A stretch of DNA of 64,000 nt from Chloroflexi bacterium HGW-Chloroflexi-10 (GTDB lineage Bacteria; Chloroflexota; Anaerolineae; Anaerolineales; Anaerolineaceae): positions 1 to 64,000 of the forward strand of contig PHBZ01000014.1 in assembly GCA_002840755.1 (NCBI GenBank). The letters run 5' to 3'. Below, piece by piece: positions 17,014 to 24,197 of the stretch (within the stretch, counting starts at the first letter, position 1; the number at the start of each line of letters is the position of its first letter). The position numbers and the translations under genes were made by a program. The notes under the pieces were generated by a model. That model saw only the letters and a program-made list of their open reading frames with translations, made no database searches and was not told where the DNA came from.

Positions 17014-18123
17014 ATGCTTGATCATTATCCCAATTCTTTAACCCTTCCCCATGGAAAGCTAACTTTCCCGGTGTACCTGCCGGATGCCACGTATGGTCTG
17101 GTGCGCGCAGTAGACAGCATCGACCTGGAAAATGCCGGTATTCAGGCCGTGGTGATGAACGCCTTTCACCTGATGCAAAAACCGGGCAGCAGCACGATTC
17201 AATCTCTCGGCGGTCTGCATGCCATGAGCGGCTGGCAGCGCCCAATTATCACCGATTCGGGTGGGTTTCAGGCCTACTCACTCATCCGCCAGAATGCAAA
17301 ATTCGGCAGTATGAGCAGCAAGGGTATTAATTTCCAGCCCGAAGGCTCAGACCGTAAATTTCAATTAACCCCGGAGAAAAGTGTCCAATTACAATTGGCA
17401 TATGGCGCTGATGTAGTCATCTGTCTGGATGATTGCACGCATGTGGATGCCTCACTCGAGGAACAGGAACGCTCCGTGGAACGCACCATCTCCTGGGCCA
17501 AACGCTGCCGTGAGAGCTTTGACCTGCTTGTAAAACAAAAAAAGCTGCCCCCCGAACAACAACCTCTTTTGTTTGGTGTCATTCAGGGTGGCGGGATTAA
17601 AGAACTGCGAAAAAAATGCGCTGATGCATTGTTAAAAATTGGATTTGACGGTTATGGCTATGGCGGTTGGCCTTTAGACGGCGAAGGAAACCTGCTTACG
17701 GATATTCTTGCGTATTCCCGCTCCTTAATTCCGCCCCAATACCCCATGCATGCACTCGGGATTGGGCATCCTTATAATGTTTTAGCGTGTTATGACCTGG
17801 GCTATGGTATTTTTGATTGTGCCATGCCTACACGTGATGCCCGCCATGGACGATTGTATACCTTTACCCAGACTGTCAGTGAGCCAAACGCCGGATTAAC
17901 TGATAAATGGCTGAAATACCTGTACATCAACGACGAAGACCACATCAAAGCCGATTCACCCATCTCCCATGGTTGTGACTGCCTGACCTGTATCCGTTAT
18001 TCCCGTGGATATCTGCATCACCTATTTAAAATGAATGATGGCCTCTATCACCGGCTGGCAACCATCCATAACCTGCGCTTTATGACCCAACTAACCGAAA
18101 GGATTCAACAGCGTGGCCTATGA
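17014..18123 (+). CDS. tgt: tRNA-guanine transglycosylase (TGT family)
   Basis: The 369-residue product exchanges guanine 34 of GUN-anticodon tRNAs for a 7-deazaguanine base. Visible landmarks are TDSGGFQAYSL (about residue 81, catalytic Asp), LDDCTH (about 130), VIQGGG (about 190), FDCAMPTRDARHGR (about 267, nucleophile Asp), and the zinc site CDCLTC with the downstream YLHHL His (about 313-330). The loop that decides base specificity, GGLAVGE in common bacterial enzymes, reads YGGWPLDGEG here, so the accepted base may differ. It is the first gene of a four-gene operon and its last codon overlaps the next start (ATGA). A queuosine-precursor transporter gene lies 4 kb away. Confidence 0.85.
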   Translation: MLDHYPNSLTLPHGKLTFPVYLPDATYGLVRAVDSIDLENAGIQAVVMNAFHLMQKPGSSTIQSLGGLHAMSGWQRPIITDSGGFQAYSLIRQNAKFGSMSSKGINFQPEGSDRKFQLTPEKSVQLQLAYGADVVICLDDCTHVDASLEEQERSVERTISWAKRCRESFDLLVKQKKLPPEQQPLLFGVIQGGGIKELRKKCADALLKIGFDGYGYGGWPLDGEGNLLTDILAYSRSLIPPQYPMHALGIGHPYNVLACYDLGYGIFDCAMPTRDARHGRLYTFTQTVSEPNAGLTDKWLKYLYINDEDHIKADSPISHGCDCLTCIRYSRGYLHHLFKMNDGLYHRLATIHNLRFMTQLTERIQQRGL

Positions 18124-18923
18124 CCGAAAAACTGGACGAACTGATTGAAGCCGTACAGGACGGTGCCAAATACCGTCAAATTCATATCCCCCTGGTGCGC
18201 CAAATAGCCGCCCAGGAACTTAACAAAGAGCGTTCCTGGAAAGAAACCGTCAAAGCAGTACGCAACAAGCTGCACCAGGTAGGTGGAGCATACCAACCCC
18301 AGACCATACATTATGAGCTGTTGGCAGAAAAACTGGAAAGCCTGCCAAAAGATATGCTCAGCCTTGAGGTGCAGGATTTCTGCCGCGAGACAATGCTGCT
18401 GCATACTTCTACCCGAGAACGCTTGCCGATCCTGGAAAAATTCTTTGAGCAAAGCCTGGCTGGTTTCACTCCGGTCAATTCCCTGTTGGATGTCGCATGT
18501 GGATTGAATCCTCTGGCGATCGCCTGGATGCCCCTCGCTCAAAATGTACGCTTCCTTGCCTGCGATATCTATATAGATCAGATAGAATTTCTCAACGCCT
18601 TCTTTGCTCATTTCGGTATTAATGGCCAGGCATTTCTATGCGACCTTACCAGTGAAATCCCGCAGGATACGGTAGAGGTAGCTCTGGTGCTCAAAACCAT
18701 CCCCTGTCTGGAGCAAATCGATAAGCATATTGGCCTGCGTTTACTGACTGAACTGCAAGCTCAGCATTTATTGGTCAGCTTCCCCGCCCAATCATTAAGC
18801 GGAAAAAATAAAGGAATGCGTGATTTTTATGACCAGCACTTTCAGCAATTGATAGCCGAAGCCGGTTGGCAGGCTCAACCACATTCCTTCACCACAGAAG
18901 AGGCTTATCTGATCCATAAATGA
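18120..18923 (+). CDS. 16S rRNA (guanine-N7) methyltransferase, FmrO/Rmt/Arm family, copy 1
   Basis: The 267-residue product matches the family that methylates N7 of G1405 in the 30S decoding centre and gives high aminoglycoside resistance. Seen in order: a helical N-terminal RNA-binding region; HTSTRERLPIL (about 96-106); the S-adenosylmethionine loop LLDVACGLNPLAIAW (about 122-136); ACDIYIDQIEFLNAFF (about 148-163); LVLKTIPCLEQ (about 190-200); and VSFPAQSLSGKNKGMRDFY (about 220-238), the family's signature end. All expected motifs are intact, so activity is plausible. That it modifies exactly G1405 is inference. It overlaps both neighbours by 4 bp. Confidence 0.85.
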   Translation: MTEKLDELIEAVQDGAKYRQIHIPLVRQIAAQELNKERSWKETVKAVRNKLHQVGGAYQPQTIHYELLAEKLESLPKDMLSLEVQDFCRETMLLHTSTRERLPILEKFFEQSLAGFTPVNSLLDVACGLNPLAIAWMPLAQNVRFLACDIYIDQIEFLNAFFAHFGINGQAFLCDLTSEIPQDTVEVALVLKTIPCLEQIDKHIGLRLLTELQAQHLLVSFPAQSLSGKNKGMRDFYDQHFQQLIAEAGWQAQPHSFTTEEAYLIHK

Positions 18924-19744
18924 GCAAGCAGACTCTCTCCACAGCTGAATTGGAATCCCTGGCGCTAGAAATCCGCCTGTCGAATAAATACAAAGACCTC
19001 GACCTTCCATTGGAAACGATCCGGGATCTGATTTTGCAGGAACTGCCGCATTACCGCCAGATCAAAGATGTACAGCAGGTCGTTAAAAAGAAATTGCACA
19101 ATATAGTTGCCCTCTACCTGGGAGACCCGGATTACCCAACCGCACAGCAGGAAATCCGCAACGCTTTTGCCAACGGGGAAGATTCCGTCAGGGAGAGCTG
19201 TTTATCGTTGCTGAGTGTTCATGCCTCCACACGCGAACGTTTACCAATTCTCGCCGATTTTTACCAACGCCTCTGGTCTATCTGCGGTGTTCCAACCAGT
19301 ATTCTCGATCTGGCCTGCGGTTTACACCCTTTTGGGCTGCCGTGGATGCAATTGCCGCCAGATTGTTTGTATACCGCTTATGATCTGCATCACCCTCGGG
19401 TCGACTTACTCAACACTTTCTTTCAATTAAGCTGCCGCCCAGCCCAGGCTATATATCAGGACATCCTGGTTAGCCCACCCCAAACAACAGCTGATGTTGC
19501 TTTCTTTTTTAAGGAAGCCCACCGCTTTGAACAGCGCCAACACGGATGCAACCGCGCCTTTTGGCTGGCTTTACCGGTGCAAACTTTACTGGTATCCTTA
19601 CCCACCACCAGTCTGACTGGTCGCCATGACAAAGCCAAACAGCACCGCAAACTGGTTTATGAAACTCTGGAAGGATTGGATTGGCCGGTAACAGAAATTG
19701 AATTTGAAAATGAATTAGTGTTTTACATCCGGAAAACTGCATGA
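18920..19744 (+). CDS. 16S rRNA methyltransferase-like protein, FmrO/Rmt/Arm family, divergent copy 2
   Basis: The 274-residue product is a paralogue of the preceding gene with the same layout: HASTRERLPILADFY (about 99-113), ILDLACGLHPFGLPWMQL (about 127-144), AYDLHHPRVDLLNTFFQL, then FFFKEAHRFEQRQHG and LLVSLPTTSLTGRHDKAKQH. Several family-defining residues differ from copy 1: GLNP is GLHP, LKT is FKE, and the closing SFPxxSLxGxxKGM segment is SLPTTSLTGRHDKAK. It keeps the S-adenosylmethionine loop but may have another target or may be a partner of copy 1. It is coupled to both neighbours through ATGA overlaps. Confidence 0.8.
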   Translation: MSKQTLSTAELESLALEIRLSNKYKDLDLPLETIRDLILQELPHYRQIKDVQQVVKKKLHNIVALYLGDPDYPTAQQEIRNAFANGEDSVRESCLSLLSVHASTRERLPILADFYQRLWSICGVPTSILDLACGLHPFGLPWMQLPPDCLYTAYDLHHPRVDLLNTFFQLSCRPAQAIYQDILVSPPQTTADVAFFFKEAHRFEQRQHGCNRAFWLALPVQTLLVSLPTTSLTGRHDKAKQHRKLVYETLEGLDWPVTEIEFENELVFYIRKTA

Positions 19745-21240
19745 GCAAAAAAAAGAAACTGAAACCAGAAATCCTGACCATTGATCCATCGACTGCCATG
19801 CTCGAAAGGTTTATACCGTTATTAAGTACCGCAGAACTGGAACTCCTCCAATTGGAACTTTCAAAACCACTTTACCCATCTTTGCGTATCAATCCCTTAA
19901 AAGTAAGCGATCCGCAAAATGCTATGGTCAATTGGACAAAGCGTTATGGGTGGGGGACCCAACCAGTACCCTATTGCAATCTGGGCCACTGGATCACAGC
20001 CAGCCCACAACCAATCAGTAAAACCGTGGAACACAGCCTTGGGCATTACTACATTCAGGATGCCGCATCCATGCTGCCAGTGGAATTATTCGACTTCTCC
20101 CATCTGCCGCAAAACGCTTTAATTCTGGATATGGCTGCTTCACCAGGCGGTAAAACCACCCACCTGATCAGTAAAACCGCCGACAAAGCACTGGTACTTG
20201 CCAATGATTCCAGCCGTGACCGGCTCACGGCTCTGCGGATTGTTCTGCAAAACTGGAATTCCGGCCACACCGCAATTACCAATTACCCAGGTGAATACTT
20301 TGGGGCGTGGTACCCGGAAATGTTCGACTATATTCTTCTGGATGCACCCTGTTCCATGCAAGGGCTGCGTGCTACCGATGCCCACCCGCTGCGCCCCATT
20401 ACCCAAAAAGAAATTAATGCCCTGGCACAGCGTCAGGCCAAATTATTGGAAAGCGCACTACTGGCGCTTAAGGTTGGTGGCCAGGTGGTTTACTCCACCT
20501 GTACACTCACCCCGGAAGAAGACGAAGGCGTGTTGCAAAGCATTCTGGAACGTTTCCCTGGTGCCGTTTGCATAGATCCTTTGGATCAGCTACTCGCCAA
20601 TCCCTCACCCGGATTAACCCAGTATCAAGGTCAACCCTATCACCGCATGGTGAGACATGCAGCCCGTCTCTGGCCGCATAGTTTTGGTACAGCAGGCTTT
20701 TTCGCCGCCCGCCTCACCAAAACCGGGTCGATTCAGGGTAAACACAAAGACCCACCACTGCGCGCTCTCCATCTGACTGGCTGGTACCCATTAGAAGATG
20801 CGGCTATTCGCAAGCTGGTAAACGCCATCGACACCGGGTACGCAATAGATCTGGAAGCTTTGCTGGAACAGCACAATTGGGAAATCTGGCAGTATAAAGA
20901 TAATCTCTATCTCTTCCCGCGTCTTTTTCTGGATCATTTCAGCGAACTTCCCGTTCAGTCGCTTGGGTTGGCACTCGGAGAATTTTCAGCAGAAGAATTA
21001 CAACTTTCCCATGAATTTATTTCCCGTTTTGGCGGCCTGGCCCAATCCGGACTGCATCACATTACAGAAGATGAATTGATCCTATGGATGCGCGGAGAAG
21101 ATTTATCGTATAGAACCGAAATCACAGCCTTGCCGCCTGTTCTCATCATGGTCGATCCCTATGGACGTATCGTTGGACGAGGCAAACCCACCGCCGGACG
21201 CCTGCGCAACCTTCTTCCTAAACGAGCCTTGATCCATTAA
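19741..21240 (+). CDS. RsmF/RsmB-like RNA m5C methyltransferase
   Basis: The 499-residue product has an N-terminal NOL1/NOP2/Sun catalytic domain and a C-terminal PUA-like extension, the length and layout of RsmF (YebU), which makes m5C1407 in 16S rRNA. Motifs: YIQDAASMLP (about 104), ILDMAASPGGKTTHLI (about 127, S-adenosylmethionine binding), LLDAPCSMQGL (about 200, PCS Cys) and VVYSTCTLTPEEDEGV (about 250, catalytic TC Cys). The C-terminus has LSYRTEITALPPVLIMVDPYGRIVGRGKP in the manner of RNA-binding tails. It is the last gene of the operon and converges on rsmE. The exact base is inferred; other m5C targets are possible. Confidence 0.85.
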   Translation: MSKKKKLKPEILTIDPSTAMLERFIPLLSTAELELLQLELSKPLYPSLRINPLKVSDPQNAMVNWTKRYGWGTQPVPYCNLGHWITASPQPISKTVEHSLGHYYIQDAASMLPVELFDFSHLPQNALILDMAASPGGKTTHLISKTADKALVLANDSSRDRLTALRIVLQNWNSGHTAITNYPGEYFGAWYPEMFDYILLDAPCSMQGLRATDAHPLRPITQKEINALAQRQAKLLESALLALKVGGQVVYSTCTLTPEEDEGVLQSILERFPGAVCIDPLDQLLANPSPGLTQYQGQPYHRMVRHAARLWPHSFGTAGFFAARLTKTGSIQGKHKDPPLRALHLTGWYPLEDAAIRKLVNAIDTGYAIDLEALLEQHNWEIWQYKDNLYLFPRLFLDHFSELPVQSLGLALGEFSAEELQLSHEFISRFGGLAQSGLHHITEDELILWMRGEDLSYRTEITALPPVLIMVDPYGRIVGRGKPTAGRLRNLLPKRALIH

Positions 21241-21325
21241 AAGCTCAAACCACAAAAACCGCTGATTCATCTTTTGTTTTCTATCTGCGTTTATTATCTG
21301 TGTTCATCTGTGGTGAATTGTCTAC

Positions 21326-22051
21326 CTAAATCTCCCCCATATGAAACAAAATCAAAGCACAAGCCACCACAGCCGCCGTTTCCATACGCATAATACGCTT
21401 TCCCATGCTGAATGGCTTCCAACCCAGTGCTTCCGCCTGCTGCGCTTCCTGCATACTGAAACCCCCTTCAGGGCCAATCAGCACATACACATCACAAATC
21501 TCATTTCCAATCAGTACCTGACGCAAATCGCGCTGTTCTTCACCTTCCCATGCCAAAAGCCGTACAGCGCCTTGAGTTTTTACAGCTTGCTGAAATAACA
21601 TGGCGTCTCTCAATTGCGGTATCCGTCCCCGCCGGCTTTGCTCGGCTGCTTCGCGGATAATCCGCTCCCAACGTTCCCCTTTTTTGCCCAACTCTACCGC
21701 TTTTCCTACCAGTGAACGCTCAGTCAAAAGCGGCGTAATACTGGTAACCCCAACTTCAGTGCATTTTTGCAAAATCCATTCAAATTTTTCGCGCTGCGTC
21801 ACCGCCACCAAAAGATGAATTTGTACGGAAGGCTCACCTAATGCTATGCGTTCCGCTAAAATGGTTCCCAAACACCCTTTGGCATTCACCTGTGTAACTT
21901 CCACATCAAACTCATGGCCCTGATTATCCAACACCACCACACTATCCCCTGTCTGTAAACGCAGTACACGGGTAATCTGGTGCGAAATATCAGCTGGGAA
22001 AAGCACCTGACCTGATTGAAAATGCTCGGGAGAGATAAAAAATCGTTGCAT
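21326..22051 (-). CDS. rsmE: 16S rRNA m3U1498 methyltransferase RsmE
   Basis: The 241-residue SPOUT-fold enzyme methylates N3 of U1498 in 16S rRNA. The N-terminal PUA-like part starts MQRFFISPEHF and contains HQITRVLRLQTGD. The trefoil-knot domain shows WILQKCTEVGV (about 100), IIREAAEQSRRGRIPQL (about 130), LIGPEGGFSMQEAQQA (about 190) and GKRIMRMETAAVVACALI at the end, all family hallmarks. The ATG at 22051 has AGGAG six bases upstream and is preferred to the start six codons earlier. It converges on the m5C methyltransferase gene with an 85-bp gap and is divergent from the transporter gene. Confidence 0.93.
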   Translation of the reverse strand: MQRFFISPEHFQSGQVLFPADISHQITRVLRLQTGDSVVVLDNQGHEFDVEVTQVNAKGCLGTILAERIALGEPSVQIHLLVAVTQREKFEWILQKCTEVGVTSITPLLTERSLVGKAVELGKKGERWERIIREAAEQSRRGRIPQLRDAMLFQQAVKTQGAVRLLAWEGEEQRDLRQVLIGNEICDVYVLIGPEGGFSMQEAQQAEALGWKPFSMGKRIMRMETAAVVACALILFHMGEI

Positions 22052-22188
22052 GTGTACTCCTGATTCCATTTATTATAGTGGAAAATATCTCCACTGTTTC
22101 ACAAACGATAAAATGATACAATCTGGTCAGAAATACAAAACGAAGGTATACTTCCCGCGCTTAAAAAAGATATAAAGGAAATCAATAA

Positions 22189-22917
22189 GTGAAAGAATCT
22201 TCAAATGAAAAGCAATCTTATCGCTACTACGACCTGGTGATGGTGTTGTTTGTCACCGTATTAATCCTCAGTAATATTGCCTCATCTGCCAAAATTATCG
22301 ACTGGGGTATATCCCTGTTTGGTTTACCATTAGCCTTTGATGCCGGCACGTTGCTCTTCCCGATCAGTTATATTTTTGGAGACGTACTCACCGAAGTATA
22401 TGGATTTCGTCGTTCACGCCGCGTTATCTGGACTGGCTTTGCTGCATTAGCCTTTAGTTCCCTTGTTCTGGGGTTGGTACGCATCATGCCTGGTGAAGCT
22501 GCCTGGCAGGGTTATGCCGGTCAGGGTGCTTATGATGCCATCCTGGGTGGTATGAGCAGCGGCGGCATCGTGGTTGCCAGTCTGGCGGCTTACCTTGTAG
22601 GCGAGTTCAGTAATTCGGTTGTGCTGGCCAAACTTAAAGTAAAAACTGAAGGACGTTTTTTATGGCTGCGTACTATTTCCTCCACATTGGTTGGCGAAGG
22701 AGTCGATACGCTCATGTTTATAACCATTGCCACCTTGCTGGGTGTCTTCCCCTGGGAAATTTGGACCAGCCTGGTTATTAGCAATTACATTTTCAAGGTT
22801 GGCATTGAAGTACTCATGACCCCCCTAACCTATATGATTGTCAACAAACTGAAACACAGCGAAAATGAAGATTATTACGACCGTAATACACGCTTCAAAT
22901 TCTTCAGCATGAATTGA
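22189..22917 (+). CDS. queuosine precursor transporter (YhhQ/VUT family)
   Basis: The 242-residue membrane protein has about six membrane segments and the family pattern: LSNIASSAKIIDWG (about 25), DAGTLLFPISYIFGDVLTEVYGFRRSRRVIW (about 50-80), AYLVGEFSNSVVLAKLK (about 132-148) and VGEGVDTLMFITIATLLG (about 167-185). YhhQ proteins import 7-deazaguanines such as preQ1, preQ0 or queuine, which the TGT enzyme inserts into tRNA. The start is GTG with AAAGGAAA upstream. With tgt 4 kb away and no queC/queD/queE/queF in the window, salvage rather than synthesis is suggested. Confidence 0.88.
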   Translation: MKESSNEKQSYRYYDLVMVLFVTVLILSNIASSAKIIDWGISLFGLPLAFDAGTLLFPISYIFGDVLTEVYGFRRSRRVIWTGFAALAFSSLVLGLVRIMPGEAAWQGYAGQGAYDAILGGMSSGGIVVASLAAYLVGEFSNSVVLAKLKVKTEGRFLWLRTISSTLVGEGVDTLMFITIATLLGVFPWEIWTSLVISNYIFKVGIEVLMTPLTYMIVNKLKHSENEDYYDRNTRFKFFSMN

Positions 22918-22948
22918 TCCAACCAGGTGGCTTCGGTAAAGCCCCCTT

Positions 22949-23620
22949 TTATTTCGTTTCTTTCCCGCCAATCACCACGGCATATTCCCCAAGAATGTTT
23001 TCGGTTTCAAAACGCATCACTAGTTCACTTAAGGAACCGCGATACATCGTTTCAAATTTTTTGGTCAGATCATTTGCCACCGCAGCAGGGCGTTCGCCAT
23101 ACACCTCCAAAGCATCTTTTAAGAAAGCCTGTAATCGGTGAGGGCTTTCATAAAAAATGAGCGTATGTGGTGAATCCGCGTCCACGGCCATCCAGCGTTT
23201 ACGAGCACCTGGTTTCCGTGGTCCAAACCCACGAAAGGTAAAACTGTGCACCGGCAGACCAGATAGTACTAGGGCAGTGATCAATGCGGTCGGACCGGGA
23301 ATGGCGGATATGGCAATGTTTTCAGCCAATGCACTACGCACCAGAACAAAACCGGGATCGCTGACCGAGGGTGTTCCTGCATCGGTCACCATAGCAATAT
23401 CCATCCCACCTGAAAGTAAGCTCATCACTCGCGGCAAAACCCGCTGTTCATTATCCTCACGAAAGGAAATTTGCGGTTTTTGAATTTCAAAGTGCTTTAG
23501 GAGAAACCCGGTTTTACGGGTATCTTCACTAACAATATAATCCACAGCTTTCAATGTTTCAATTGCCCGTAAAGACATATCGCCTAAATTTCCAATTGGA
23601 GTGGATACCAGATATAACAT
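22949..23620 (-). CDS. rsmI: 16S rRNA 2'-O-methyltransferase RsmI, short form
   Basis: The tetrapyrrole-methylase-fold enzyme methylates the ribose of C1402 in 16S rRNA. It begins [20 protein letters not shown], with [18 protein letters not shown] (about 28-45), [11 protein letters not shown] (about 81-91), [18 protein letters not shown] (about 109-126) and FYESPHRL (about 157). At 223 residues it ends after the catalytic domain (GEYAVVIGG) and lacks the roughly 50-residue C-terminal helical domain of the E. coli protein. The ATG at 23620 is chosen because AGGTAGG lies a few bases upstream. It converges on the transporter gene. Confidence 0.9.
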   Translation of the reverse strand: MLYLVSTPIGNLGDMSLRAIETLKAVDYIVSEDTRKTGFLLKHFEIQKPQISFREDNEQRVLPRVMSLLSGGMDIAMVTDAGTPSVSDPGFVLVRSALAENIAISAIPGPTALITALVLSGLPVHSFTFRGFGPRKPGARKRWMAVDADSPHTLIFYESPHRLQAFLKDALEVYGERPAAVANDLTKKFETMYRGSLSELVMRFETENILGEYAVVIGGKETK

Positions 23621-23747
23621 CAAACCTACCTATACAAAAAGATGTATGCAGTATATCAAACCCGGTGCCGCTTGTTAAGCTTTTAAAAGGACACACCTTA
23701 ATTGCAAGATGTGTCCCAGGAAAAAGAAGAAAAGAAAACGCCGTTAT

Positions 23748-23972
23748 CTAAAACAGACTACGCACCATTAGCATAAAACCAAAGATGATTAAAGGGATGC
23801 CAATAATAGCCCCAATAACGGTCAGGCTGATAACCACACCAACAATCATGAACACCAAACCCAGAATGGCGCCGACCAGCCGTCCGGTGATTTCAATAAT
23901 CCCAATAACCAATTTCCAAATTGCCCAAAAAGGCCATAACAATAAAGGAACGCGTTTATTTTCAGTGGACAT
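23748..23972 (-). CDS. small membrane protein, about 74 residues
   Basis: The product begins MSTENKRVPLLLWPFWAIWK and then has two hydrophobic segments (IGIIEITGRLVGAILGLVFM and VISLTVIGAIIGIPLIIFGF), with a short C-terminus. The ATG at 23972 has GGAGG six bases upstream; the longer TTG start would overlap that site. Glycine-rich double-span proteins of this kind are common in Chloroflexota but I know no function. It stands alone between rsmI and the cyclase gene. Confidence 0.65.
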   Translation of the reverse strand: MSTENKRVPLLLWPFWAIWKLVIGIIEITGRLVGAILGLVFMIVGVVISLTVIGAIIGIPLIIFGFMLMVRSLF

Positions 23973-24197
23973 TTTTACCTCCAATACTATATACGTAAGG
24001 TACCCAAAAAGGTTTCATGCACATTAATTACGACTAAAAATATCATAAAATCTGCCCATAGTCTGACAAAACCGCTGTACAATAGAACGGTGATATCAGT
24101 CTACCAAGAAAAAAGAAAGGCGTCTCATTCCATGGAACCGTGTCATTTGAATTTATTTCTGGCATAATCCATGCACTCTTCCTAACCAATCCAAATT

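Noticed and set aside
17014..18123. DpdA-type enzyme that modifies DNA rather than tRNA
   Set aside because: Length, the CxCxxC-His zinc site and TIHNL ending match tRNA-acting TGT, and no DNA-modification or phage genes are near.
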